A stretch of DNA of 64,000 nucleotides from Bog-532 sp963824545 (lineage in GTDB: Bacteria; Actinomycetota; Actinomycetes; Streptosporangiales; Streptosporangiaceae). The DNA lies in NCBI GenBank assembly GCA_963824545.1, contig CAWGPP010000017.1:34839-98838 (forward strand). The letters run 5' to 3'. The position numbers were made by a program, and so were the translations under genes. The notes below the pieces were generated by a model. It was not told the origin of the DNA. It did not search any database and saw only the letters and a program-made list of their open reading frames with translations. How positions within the stretch are numbered: position 1 is the stretch's first letter; every line of letters starts with the position of its first letter. This document shows, one piece after another, positions 50,848 through 58,731 of this stretch.

Positions 50848-51203
50848 GTCCCTCTCCCTTCTCTTATGGTCTTTAGCCGGGAAGTACGGCACATTCGCAG
50901 AGTCCAGCACGGCCGAATGTCACGATCGGTGGGGACTTCCGTCACCAGTCGTGGCCCGTGGCGATGGGCGCGAGTTGATGCAGTGTGGCGGCCGACTCGG
51001 CGGCGGCCTGCCGGGCCTGGCGGTGGGAATCCTCAGCTCCCTCTTCGGCGGCCTGGGAGTGGCACAAGCCTTCCCATGAGGATTTCGGCAACCGGCGCGA
51101 CCTTCCTGAACGAGGGTGACCAAATCGAGCAAGGTCGATCTCCAAACCGGTACTCGCCGACTTGAGTTGCTGGAAGGCGAACGCGCATTTGATTCCCAGA
51201 GGT
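50848..51203. other. Intergenic region between CBS-BON gene and recombinase remnant
   Basis: It holds the DosR-like site at 50931-50946. No convincing gene is present; an open minus frame here has no start, ribosome site or family resemblance. Confidence 0.4.
50931..50946 (-). promoter_or_regulatory. Possible DosR/DevR box
   Basis: GGGGACTTCCGTCACC resembles the dormancy-regulator consensus GGGACTWWAGTCCC (about 11 of 14 core positions). It is 84 bases before the CBS-BON ATG. Confidence 0.35.
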
Positions 51204-51473
51204 TCAGTGCAAGATCACGGCGCCAGGCTCCAACCGTAAGATCCTGGGAGAGCTGGAGGTCTGCGCCGACGAACATGAGAGGGAGTTCGGCCGCTCCCCA
51301 AGACGCTCGTCTTCGCGCGGCGCCGTGCGCTCAAGCACGGCCGCGATGAACGCCTCGATATGCTCTCGCGAATGCTGCCTGATGTCGGCGGCGGGCAAGC
51401 CCTGGCGGATCAGGAGTGCCCCGTCGTCCGTGTATGCCCGGATGGTCCGCGGGGACAAGCTGGCCGCCGCCAA
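51204..51473 (-). pseudogene. N-terminal fragment of a tyrosine recombinase
   Basis: The frame reads LSPRTIRAYTDDGALLIRQG then HSREHIEAFIAAVLERTAP, the SAM-like core-binding domain of XerC-type recombinases. After ERTAP the frame becomes unrelated. The matching C-terminal half lies 1.5 kb away at 49483. Confidence 0.75.
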
Positions 51474-51540
51474 GTGGAGACGCCAGAACGGTGGAAGTAC
51501 GCTAAGCTCTCCAACGCTGGCGGCGCGTGCTGCGGTCTGG
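51420..51540 (-). repeat. Copy B of the recombinase 5' block
   Basis: It shares with copy A the coding start (SLSPRTIRAYTDDGA) and the noncoding stretch GTGGAGACGCCAGAACGG followed by AGTACGCTAAGCTCTCCAAC. Conservation of the noncoding part suggests it is a functional end, promoter or attachment sequence. Confidence 0.8.
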
Positions 51541-51633
51541 CCTTGATGCTAGATTTGACGCTGTGTCACCGGCGTGCATGACCTGAGAAGGTGACCGGGG
51601 GGCGTGAAACCCAGGTCAGGCAAGTAAAGATAG

Positions 51634-51709
51634 GCCCCGTTAGCTCAGTCGGCAGAGCGTCTCCATGGTAAGGAGAAGGTCTACGGTTCGATTCCGTAAC
51701 GGGGCTCCA
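51634..51709 (+). tRNA. tRNA-Thr (GGT)
   Basis: The sequence folds as a standard cloverleaf: acceptor GCCCCGT/ACGGGGC, D-arm GCTC..GAGC, anticodon stem TCTCC/GGAGA with loop ATGGTAA (anticodon GGT), T-arm TACGG-TTCGATT-CCGTA, discriminator T and encoded CCA. It is the probable attachment site of the integrative element, since the integrase gene ends 55 bases downstream. Confidence 0.95.
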
Positions 51710-51763
51710 GGTCACAGGACTTTCCGGACCTCAGGGTTCATGATCAAGAGACTAGCCAAGCGA

Positions 51764-53146
51764 CTACGGCGCAGCCGAAGCGTTTTCTTCGTCTTTTTCG
51801 TTGACTGAGTCGCCGCCGAAGACGGTGTCCATCACGGTCGCGCCGCCTCGGATGGCGGGCACGATTACGTGCCGGTAGACCGTCTCGGTGACGTGGGTGG
51901 ACTTGTGGCCCACGGTGTCGCTGATCTCTTGCAACGGCACGCCGTTGCTGCTCATGATCGACACCGCGGTGTGCCGTCCCTCATGGGCGTGCCAGTGACC
52001 GATCCCGGCCCGCCGCGTCATCTTGCTGAACCGCCAGTTGAGTGCCTTGCTGGTGTACATGCGCCCGTCCTCGTGGCAGAACACGAGGTTGTTGTCGTGC
52101 CAGCCCGCACCCGCGGCCAGTCGTTCCGCGGCTTGACGCTTGTGGTGCGCCACGAGCGCGGTGACGGCGCGCCTCGGCAAGACGAGGGAGCGCCTGGACT
52201 TCGGGGTCTTGACGTCACCGGTCCGGCTGGCTGATCGCCACACGTGGATGACCCCTTTGCCGAGGTCCACGTGTTCCCAGGAGAGCTTGCGCAGCTCCCC
52301 GGGACGGAGGCCGAGCGTAAGCGACAGCACGAACAGCGCTTCGAGCCGGCCGGTCACGTTGGTTTCATCGTCCAAGCCGAGTTCGGCGCGGCAGAAGCTG
52401 CAGGTGGTTGCGTCCAGGTCGGTGTCGACCTCGGCGACGGGGGTCTTGCGGCGCGTCCATGTGCCGCAGGCCAGTTCGCCGGACTCCGTGGCCGCGTGGG
52501 TGGCCGCATACCGGGCCGAACTCACCTTCACCACCTTGGCGTAGCCCGTCGCCCGGCCGCTCGCGGCCCTAAGCACCTTGCCCGCCTGCTCCTCGCTCAT
52601 GGCTCGTGACGGGTGGCCCGGCTGCCCCTTGGGCAGGTCAACAAGCTCGGCGACGTTCCGGCCGATGAGGTCGTACTTCTGGGCGCGCCGGATCGACCTG
52701 GTGAGCGTGCTCTTGATCTTCACCAGCGAAGCCTTGCTGAGTACCTTGGCGATGTCCCGGAAGAACCGGTCGGCGTCGGTGGCATTAAAGTCCTTCAGCT
52801 TCGTCGCGCCGATCGCCGGATAGATCCACTTCTCGGCCTGGCCCCGGTAGGTGGCCATGGTGTGCGGGTCCAGCTCGAGCGAGTCGAGCCAGTCCGTGAC
52901 ACACAGCCGGACGGTGTAGGCCGCCGGCGTCTGAATGCCAGCTTTGATCTCCTCGTGCAACTCGTCGAGCTTGTCTTTGACCTCGGTCCTGGTTCTGCCG
53001 CGTACGTACCGTCGGCGGCGCTTGCCGCTGCCGTCATAGCCGAGCGAGATCGTGCCAACGTAGCACTTGTTGGTCTTGTCCCACGAGATGCCGTCGTCGC
53101 CGCGCTCACGGCGTTTCTTGGGCCCGGATGGAGGGGATTTACCCAT
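51764..53146 (-). CDS. int: Tyrosine integrase of the tRNA-Thr element
   Basis: The 460-aa product has an N-terminal arm-binding-type region, a SAM-like core-binding domain (about 75-175) and the catalytic domain with Arg281 (LRPGELRKL), His388 and Arg391 (HEGRHT), His414 (GHKS) and Tyr424 (TVYRHV). The set is complete. Between core-binding and catalytic parts there is an insertion (about 208-262) with Cys227, Cys249 and Cys252 (CGTW ... CSFC), possibly a small zinc-binding module. The ATG follows AGAAGGATCTCGATTC. It should recombine attP with the tRNA-Thr site. Confidence 0.92.
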   Translation of the reverse strand: MGKSPPSGPKKRRERGDDGISWDKTNKCYVGTISLGYDGSGKRRRRYVRGRTRTEVKDKLDELHEEIKAGIQTPAAYTVRLCVTDWLDSLELDPHTMATYRGQAEKWIYPAIGATKLKDFNATDADRFFRDIAKVLSKASLVKIKSTLTRSIRRAQKYDLIGRNVAELVDLPKGQPGHPSRAMSEEQAGKVLRAASGRATGYAKVVKVSSARYAATHAATESGELACGTWTRRKTPVAEVDTDLDATTCSFCRAELGLDDETNVTGRLEALFVLSLTLGLRPGELRKLSWEHVDLGKGVIHVWRSASRTGDVKTPKSRRSLVLPRRAVTALVAHHKRQAAERLAAGAGWHDNNLVFCHEDGRMYTSKALNWRFSKMTRRAGIGHWHAHEGRHTAVSIMSSNGVPLQEISDTVGHKSTHVTETVYRHVIVPAIRGGATVMDTVFGGDSVNEKDEENASAAP

Positions 53147-53185
53147 GAATCGAGATCCTTCTGCTTGGTGGCTCCTCCTCTAACT

Positions 53186-53212
53186 TTACGTCGAGACGTC
53201 CCAAGACGTCCC
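53186..53212. promoter_or_regulatory. ACGTC repeat cluster between xis and int
   Basis: TTTACGTCGAGACGTCCCAAGACGTCC contains three ACGTC cores, two as AGACGTCC spaced 9 bp. The same ACGTCC/TTTACGTC words recur at 57455-57490, so both may bind the element's regulator. Inference from word sharing only. Confidence 0.35.
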
Positions 53213-53217
53213 TGAAT

Positions 53218-53388
53218 TCATGCGGCGTCTTCGCGCGAGGCGATGAACTCGGCAAGCTGCTCCTCGGTAATCCGGCGCGATTTGCCGATCTTGATGCTGC
53301 GTAGCTGCCGGGTGCGCAGCAGGTAGTAGACCTTGTCCCGGCCGATGTTCAGCATCTCCGCTACCTGCTCGACGGTGTATGCCTGCAA
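53218..53388 (-). CDS. xis: Excisionase (MerR-like HTH)
   Basis: The 56-aa product is read from TTG 53388, behind the ideal ribosome site GAGGAGGTGATC. It reads LQAYTVEQVAEMLNIGRDKV then YYLLRTRQLRSIKIGKSRRI, a winged HTH of the excisionase/AlpA type (YTVxEVAExLxxxxxxVYxLI). It is 71 bases upstream of int on the same strand and should direct excision. Confidence 0.88.
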   Translation of the reverse strand: MQAYTVEQVAEMLNIGRDKVYYLLRTRQLRSIKIGKSRRITEEQLAEFIASREDAA

Positions 53389-53530
53389 CGAGCGATCACC
53401 TCCTCTGGTCGTGGCTCTTCTGTGACTCCTCTTCGTCGTGTAACGGTGGGTAGTTGTCTTCGTCTTCGTCTATGCGCCTGTTTGCCCGCCATTACGTGCA
53501 GACGCGCGTGTGGTTGGTAGACGTAGACAA

Positions 53531-55408
53531 TCACGCGCTGTCACCACTCGCTGCGCGCCACCGTCCCCGGCTGACCTGGACGGCTTGGCTGCGTTCGATA
53601 AGTCCGCGCAGCCGTTGGTAGATCCATGGTCGGCTCATGCCGGTCGCGGTCATGAGGTCGGGCACGGTGACGCCGTCGTCCGGAGCCAGGGACAGCGCGG
53701 CCCACAAGAGTGACCTCAGGGTCATCGTCCGCGCTGCCGTGCTTGTCTTCGGCGTCCGGCGACGGACCGTGTGGTTCGCCTGCCTCGCCTGCCTCCTGCC
53801 TCGCCGCGGCAGCGCGTTTGTCACGGTTCTGCTCCTCGATCGCCTGCTGTGAGATCTCGTCAAGCGGTGGCCGGAGGTCGGCGTGCAAACCGGCGGTGGT
53901 GGCCACGACCTCGTCGGTGATCAGGTACGCGCGGCCGCGCCGGGGCGTGTCGTGCTCGGCGGCCGATACGAGGAACTTGCCCGGCGCGTCCAGCGTGTGC
54001 GCCTGCCAGCCCGCGGCCAGCATGCCCTGTCCGAGGATGAGGTCGACGTCCTTGCGTTCGCGGACCCGGAAGCAGATCCGGACGTCCATCTGGGAGCGCA
54101 CCGCGCCGTGGCCCATGGCCTTCTGCGTCGGCCGCTGGGTGGCCGCGATCAGGCTGACGGCGACGGCGCGCCCGCGCCGGGCGATCGAGTCGGCGTGCCG
54201 GATCGCTCCGGGGGCGTCGTCAACGAGTTCGGCGTACTCATCGATGAGAATGATCAGCGCGGGCATTTCGGGTGTCGGTTCGCAGACGCGCTGGCCCTGC
54301 TCGGCGAGCAGCGGCGGCTCGCGCTTCGAGAACAGCGACCGCGTCGGCCAGAAGCAGTCGGGCCGCATCGGGTGTGGTCGCCAGCCGGTCCAGGCAGGGG
54401 AGCCACGGGCCGAGTTCCATTCCCTTCTTGAGGTCGATGCCCCACAGCACCACGTCCCGGCAGGCGGACAGGTTGCCGATCAGCAAGTTGAGCCCGCCGC
54501 TCTTGCCCGCACCGGTCGCCCCGCCGAACAGGACATGGCGGCGCAGGAACGAGACGCGGCACGGGTCCGCGTCCTCGAACGGGCCCAGCTCGATGGCCTC
54601 GGTGATGGACGTAGACGGACGGGCCGGGCCACGGAATCGCGTCCGCGTGTGGGTCGGCGTCGAGCACGCGCAGCTCGCACCGGTTGGCATAGTTATCGGG
54701 CGTCGGGTAGACGCGGACGGCACCCCGGAAGGTGCCAAGACCGGATTCGATGGCGGGAATCTTCGCGATCACGTCGCGGATGGTCTGGCCCCGGGCTAGT
54801 CGGAACCGGGCACGCCAGCCCCACAGGTCCACCATGGCCGACATGACGTGCGATCCGGCCAGCCCGACGGCCCGCGCGATTTCCGGCCAGGATTCGAGCG
54901 TCCGTTCAAGCCGGACCTTGGCCCGGCGCCGACGGTTGGCCCACCAGGGAATGGCGCAGAATTAGCGCCACGCACGACACCAAGGGCGGGCAGCGGCGGC
55001 GTGGCCGGGCCGAGCGCGGTCGCAGCCGTGAGCCATCCGCCGGCCGCTGCGCAGACGGCTGCGGCATAACCACGCTCCGCGGTCCGATCCAGGATCGGCC
55101 ACTCCTTACGCAGCCATCGCGGCGCGGGCAGAACCAGGGCGGCCACATCGGCAAGCGTGACGACCATCAGCCATGGCCACCACCGGGGGTGAGAACGGTG
55201 CAGTGTTGCGGCCGCGATCACGACGCCCGCGGCAGCCATGACGGGGGCGAGTTCGGAGCGGTATCGCCATAGGGCGCGGACCGCGATCGCGCCGGCCGTC
55301 TCGCGGTAGCGGCTCGTCCGGGCTGAGGAACATCGTCGGCTGGAAGCCGTCGCGGCGGAGTTGCCGGGCGCGACGGCGGAGCTGGCGCCGTGATGACCGG
55401 TTCGTCAC
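53531..55408 (-). pseudogene. FtsK/SpoIIIE-type transfer ATPase (TraB-like) with about five frameshifts
   Basis: The collinear pieces are: MTNRSSRRQLRRRARQLRRD; a two-helix membrane part (VVIAAATLHRSHPRWWPWLM ... AAVCAAAGGWLTAATALGPA); CAIPWWANRRRRAKVRLERT to VYPTPDNYANRCELRVLDAD; the P-loop part VLFGGATGAGKSGGLNLLIG with DVVLWGIDLKKGMELGPWLP; the Walker B part ALIILIDEYAELVDDAPGAI with SLIAATQRPTQKAMGHGAVR; and a C-terminal winged helix (VPDLMTATGMSRPWIYQRLR). Each is in a different frame from the next. The intact protein would pump double-stranded DNA between hyphae, the winged helix choosing clt/TRS repeats. It is nonfunctional as written. Confidence 0.85.
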
Positions 55409-55716
55409 GGCTGTTCGCGGTCCCCGGGTGGAAGCTGCCCCTGTGCTTCGAGTTCGTCGCGCAGGTAGTACAGGGCGTCGTCCTCGCCATCCGCCTGGGC
55501 ACCGAGGGTGGCCCGGGCCGCGGCGACCAGGTTGTGAAGGTTGGCTAGGGTCCGGGCTAGACGGACGCGGAGCCTGCCGACTTCCGCAAGGAGCAGCGGA
55601 ATCAGGTCGAGCGCCCTGGAGACCGTGCCCAAGGCCGAGACAGCGTCGTCGTGCCGGTTGGCCACGTCCTGAAGATCAGCGTCCGTGTGGTTACTGGGTT
55701 CGGTCGTGATGATCAC
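55405..55716 (-). CDS. Small conserved element protein
   Basis: The 103-aa product reads VANRHDDAVSALGTVSRALD then LLLAEVGRLRVRLARTLANL, mostly amphipathic helix and probably coiled coil. Its stop overlaps the start of the FtsK gene (ATGA), so it belongs to the transfer operon. GTG 55716 overlaps its own ribosome site (GAGGAGGTG), so the real start may differ. Function unknown. Confidence 0.65.
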   Translation of the reverse strand: MIITTEPSNHTDADLQDVANRHDDAVSALGTVSRALDLIPLLLAEVGRLRVRLARTLANLHNLVAAARATLGAQADGEDDALYYLRDELEAQGQLPPGDREQP

Positions 55717-55734
55717 CTCCTCTGGCTGGTGTGG

Positions 55735-55929
55735 TCAGCCCTGACCCGACAGGGCACGGATGATCGCGGTCACGGTGGTGCGGATCTCGGGCGCGAAACT
55801 GCTGGCGGCCAGATAGAAGCCGAACAGCACGCAGATGACGCCGTGCCAGACCTTCAGCCCGGCGTACCGGTGCAGGAGCCACACGGCGACGGCGAGCACC
55901 AGGACGAGTGACAGCGAGATCGCCAACAC
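55735..55929 (-). CDS. Small two-helix membrane protein of the element
   Basis: The 64-aa product has helices LAISLSLVLVLAVAVWLLHR and WHGVICVLFGFYLAASSF and a short C-terminal tail. GTG start; it follows the HD gene by 3 bases and precedes the 103-aa gene. It is likely a Spd-like spread or mating accessory protein, by position only. Confidence 0.65.
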   Translation of the reverse strand: MLAISLSLVLVLAVAVWLLHRYAGLKVWHGVICVLFGFYLAASSFAPEIRTTVTAIIRALSGQG

Positions 55930-55932
55930 GCC

Positions 55933-56637
55933 TCACCGTTCCCCGGAGCCGGCCGCGGCATCGCTGGCGGCGATGATCGCGCTGAAGCGGTGGGTGGCGC
56001 TGTGGAGCTGATCGAGGATGCGGTCCTTGACCTCCTCGGTGAGAGGCGTGTTGGGCCGCGCGGTCAGCTCTGCCAGCGCACGCACAAGTGGCGCGTACTT
56101 GCGGGCCAGCCGGACGGCCTTCTTGCCGGTCGTGTGGATCAGCCCGACGCCGTTGTCGGTGAAGTCGGACAACTTGATCACCCGTGCCCATGGGCATGCG
56201 GTCAGGCTGTCCGTGACATGCTCGCGGTACTGGCTGTCCGCATCGCTTCCGGATGCATAGACCGGGTTGGTTACCGCGGCCACGAGCTCCGCGACACGCC
56301 CCCCGTAGGCCGAGGCCAGCCTGGCAAACGCGCCTGGCCGCCCGGCCGTGGACAGATCCCCGGCGTGGTCCTCGACGGAGTCGTGGAGCAGAGCCGCGCA
56401 GATCACATCCGGGTCCCGGACGCTGTAGTGGACCATGATCCGCAGAGCCACACGGAGCAGATGGTTCACGTACGGTTCACGCTGACGGCGATCGGAGGCG
56501 TGCAGCCGGGCCGCGAGCTGGAGTGCCCGCGTCAGCTGCCGCCGGGCCGCCGGGTCGGTGAGCCGGGCCGTTTCCAGCGCGAACCGCTCCCGGAGCCCCT
56601 GCTCGCCGTACACAGTGGTGATGGCGTGCAGGGGCAT
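55933..56637 (-). CDS. HD-domain hydrolase, SpoT/MESH1-like
   Basis: The 234-aa product starts MPLHAITTVYGEQGLRERFA. It carries the HD signature of (p)ppGpp hydrolases: YVNHLLRVALRIMVHYSVRD (first His), VICAALLHDSVEDHAGDLST (HD plus the ED of the family) and ACPWARVIKLSDFTDNGVGL with the K-L-x-D-x-x-x-N metal/nucleotide motif. No synthetase or TGS/ACT domain is present. It may degrade alarmone or a similar nucleotide during transfer. The ribosome site is weak, and translation may couple to the overlapping zinc-ribbon gene. Confidence 0.8.
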   Translation of the reverse strand: MPLHAITTVYGEQGLRERFALETARLTDPAARRQLTRALQLAARLHASDRRQREPYVNHLLRVALRIMVHYSVRDPDVICAALLHDSVEDHAGDLSTAGRPGAFARLASAYGGRVAELVAAVTNPVYASGSDADSQYREHVTDSLTACPWARVIKLSDFTDNGVGLIHTTGKKAVRLARKYAPLVRALAELTARPNTPLTEEVKDRILDQLHSATHRFSAIIAASDAAAGSGER

Positions 56638-56837
56638 AACCGAGAGCAGGTGCCGTCGCCAGCCGGGCTGGCAGGAGCATCGGCCCGGGTCGTCCAGGTG
56701 GCGAGGTGGCCGCACTCGCGGCATTCCCAGCCCATCTGGACTGCGCTGGAACCGACGCGGATTTCATACTCGGTGATGTCCCACGAGCCGCACGAGGGAC
56801 ACGGCTCCTCGGTGGTCCATCCGGCCGGATGAGTCAT
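56532..56837 (-). CDS. Zinc-ribbon protein of the element
   Basis: ATG 56837 (GAAGGA 6 bases upstream) overlaps the stop of the upstream gene (ATGA). The 101-aa frame has two CxxC knuckles (PCPSCGSWDITEYEIRVG ... GWECRECGHLATW) followed by a second Cys-rich part. It overlaps the HD gene start by 106 bases, which is unusual; the functional protein may be only the first ~65 residues. Confidence 0.6.
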   Translation of the reverse strand: MTHPAGWTTEEPCPSCGSWDITEYEIRVGSSAVQMGWECRECGHLATWTTRADAPASPAGDGTCSRLCPCTPSPLCTASRGSGSGSRWKRPGSPTRRPGGS

Positions 56838-57082
56838 TGGTCTTCCTTCTCCGAGCCATGGCCCGCTAGGCAGGAGCATCGATGGCCGTCGACGTCCTGC
56901 ACATCGGGGCGACAGACGTATACGCCGAGCAGGCGCCGGGCCAGGGCCGCGGTTGCCCCCGGTGCCTGGCTGGTCATCTCGGCGTCTGCCGGCTCCTGGC
57001 GGATCCCAGCGACCACCACCGCGAGCAGCAGCACGACGATCAGGGCCATCGCGGCGGCCACGAACAGCAGAGCGGCAAGCAT
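56834..57082 (-). CDS. Small single-helix membrane protein
   Basis: The 82-aa product starts MLAALLFVAAAMALIVVLLL, one long N-terminal helix, then a polar tail with VYVCRPDVQDVDGHRCSC. Its start overlaps the stop of the upstream gene (TGATG) and its stop overlaps the next start, so the cluster is translationally coupled. Function unknown. Confidence 0.7.
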   Translation of the reverse strand: MLAALLFVAAAMALIVVLLLAVVVAGIRQEPADAEMTSQAPGATAALARRLLGVYVCRPDVQDVDGHRCSCLAGHGSEKEDQ

Positions 57083-57321
57083 CAGTTCTCAGCTCCCTTC
57101 CTGGCGGTGCGGATGGCCACGGCGAAGTTGCGGGCGCCAGCCTGGGCCTGCCGCTTGACCAGGCGGCGCGCCACGCGACGGCTGGTCCGCGTGGTCCTCC
57201 GCCGCCACCTGATCCGGGCACGGCACTTGCGGCACAGGTTGTGCGGATATTCCGTGACTGCACCGCAGGGACATTGACGGCGCCGGCCCTCGGCGGGTGG
57301 GGCAAGAAGATCGGTGTGCAT
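57082..57321 (-). CDS. Small basic Cys-containing protein, first gene of the transfer operon
   Basis: ATG 57321 has AAGGAG 5 bases upstream. The 79-aa product has RRQCPCGAVTEYPHNLCRKC (CxC and CxxC, possibly one zinc site) followed by a very basic tail (RIRWRRRTTRTSRRVARRLV), suggesting nucleic-acid binding. It leads the leftward gene cluster from the divergent promoter region at 57322-57506. Confidence 0.7.
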   Translation of the reverse strand: MHTDLLAPPAEGRRRQCPCGAVTEYPHNLCRKCRARIRWRRRTTRTSRRVARRLVKRQAQAGARNFAVAIRTARKGAEN

Positions 57322-57454
57322 CGAAACTCCTTCCACTCGGCGCCGTCGCCCGGTGTCCCGGATCGGCGGCGGTGCGTTGCTTACGCACCGCAGAATGCGC
57401 CAGGGGAGAAGGACGCAGTGACTACGCAGCGGGACGGTGAGTGGACGCGCCGGG

Positions 57455-57490
57455 ACGTCCCCACTAAGGTGAAGCCGTCCTTTTACGTCC
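57455..57490. promoter_or_regulatory. ACGTCC repeats in the divergent promoter region
   Basis: ACGTCC at 57455 and 57485 and CCGTCC at 57475, with TTTTACGTCC, mirror the cluster upstream of int. It lies 17 bases before the XRE-PLD regulator ATG, a position suited to autorepression. Confidence 0.35.
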
Positions 57491-57506
57491 GGCGGGCATA
57501 GGTGGC

Positions 57507-58250
57507 ATGCCAAACGAGAGGCTGCGAGCGCTTCTGCTGGAGCGGGGGGTCACACCAGCCAAGCTCGCTGAAGCCGTCCAGGTTGACGCCAAGACGATCG
57601 AACGATGGATCGTCAAGAACCGCACGCCCTACCGCCGCCACCGCTACGCGGTCGCGGCGTTCTTCAGCGTCGACGAGTCATTCATCTGGCCCGAAGCACT
57701 CAACAGCGATGAAGTGGCGGCGGCGTCCGAGAGTGAGATCGTCTCCGTTTATCCGCACCGCTGGGCCGTCCCGCGGGACAGCTGGCGGCATCTCTTCGAG
57801 CGGGCCGAACACGACATCGGCATCCTCGTGTATTCAGGCTTGTTCATGGCCGAAGACGCCGGGCTGAAAGCGCTGTTCGCCGGTAAGGCTCAAAGCGGGG
57901 TGCGGGTCCGGATCCTCCTTGGCAACCCCGATAGCCCCTACGTCGCCGAACGCGGCGTCGCGGAGGGTATCGATGACGTCATGCCCGCCAAGGTGCGGAG
58001 CGCCATCGTCACCTACCGGCCGCTGGCGAAGATCGAGAACATAGAGGTCCGCCTGCACGACACGATTCTCTATAACTCCATCTTCCGGGCCGATGATCAG
58101 CTGCTGGTCAACACGCATATTTACGGGACGATGGCCAATAACGCGCCGGTTTTCCACCTGCGCAAGATCGCGGGCGGCGACATGGTCAGCACCTATCTGG
58201 AAAGCTTCGAGCGTGTGTGGGACGGCGCGCAGCCGTACGAGGGAGCCTGA
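57507..58250 (+). CDS. XRE-family regulator with PLD-like C-terminal domain (DUF5919)
   Basis: The 247-aa product has an N-terminal HTH (RLRALLLERGVTPAKLAEAV and VDAKTIERWIVKNRTPYRRH). The phospholipase-D-like domain contains RAEHDIGILVYSGLFMAEDA, KAQSGVRVRILLGNPDSPYV and a degenerate HKD-like region (VRLHDTILYNSIFRADDQLL), where a His but no full HxKxxxxD is seen. This pairing with a NUDIX gene is recurrent on actinobacterial integrative elements. The PLD-like part probably binds a ligand or nucleotide and does not cleave phospholipid. It is divergent from the transfer cluster, so it may be its switch. Confidence 0.85.
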   Translation: MPNERLRALLLERGVTPAKLAEAVQVDAKTIERWIVKNRTPYRRHRYAVAAFFSVDESFIWPEALNSDEVAAASESEIVSVYPHRWAVPRDSWRHLFERAEHDIGILVYSGLFMAEDAGLKALFAGKAQSGVRVRILLGNPDSPYVAERGVAEGIDDVMPAKVRSAIVTYRPLAKIENIEVRLHDTILYNSIFRADDQLLVNTHIYGTMANNAPVFHLRKIAGGDMVSTYLESFERVWDGAQPYEGA

Positions 58251-58253
58251 TCG

Positions 58254-58731
58254 ATGGCCCGCAGGATCGACTACTACGACGACCCGGACGGACCCAGGGC
58301 CAACAGCATGGTTCCCTCGGTCAACGTCGTCGTGACCAGCGATAACGATGAGATCCTGCTTATCCGGCGATCGGACAACGACAACTGGGCGATCCCTGGC
58401 GGCGCGATTGAGCTGGGCGAGTCGATGACGCAGGCGGCGATCCGGGAAACGAAGGAAGAAAGCGGGATCGACTGCGAGATCACCGGGCTGGTCGGCATCT
58501 ACACCGACCCTAAGCACGTCATCCTGTACACCAGTAACGGTGAGGCCCGGCAGGAGTTTTCGATCGTTCTCACGGGCACGCCCGGTCGGGGGCGAGCTCA
58601 CCTCGAGCAGCGAGTCAAGCGAAGTGCGCTGGGTGCCTGCCTCAGATATCGACGGCTACGCTATGGATCACTCCATGCGAATCCGCATCGGTCATTACCT
58701 GGAAAAGCGGGATTCTCCGGTCCTTATGTGA
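58254..58731 (+). CDS. NUDIX hydrolase (apparent frameshift in the C-terminal third)
   Basis: ATG 58254 lies 3 bases after the regulator stop, with GAGGGA upstream. The NUDIX box is complete: GGAIELGESMTQAAIRETKE followed by ESGI. The first frame continues past VLT into unrelated sequence, while the +1 frame gives ARPVGGELTSSSESSEVRWV and IDGYAMDHSMRIRIGHYLEK to a stop at 58731. One extra G in GGG 58574-58576 explains the shift. It would hydrolyse a nucleoside diphosphate linked to X, perhaps the signal bound by the regulator. Confidence 0.82.

Larger units (their letters stand above)
51710..58731. mobile_element. AICE-like integrative element at tRNA-Thr (decayed; right end not located)
   Basis: The order int, xis, FtsK/TraB, small genes, HD hydrolase, zinc-ribbon genes, then divergent XRE-PLD regulator and NUDIX follows actinomycete integrative and conjugative elements. 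No RepSA/Prim-Pol gene and no second copy of the tRNA 3' end were found, so the right limit is a guess. The tra gene is broken. Confidence 0.65.

Noticed and set aside
50942..51276. Minus-strand hypothetical genes between the CBS-BON gene and the recombinase remnant
   Set aside because: Two competing frames in the same place, no ribosome site, and no family resemblance; probably noncoding debris.
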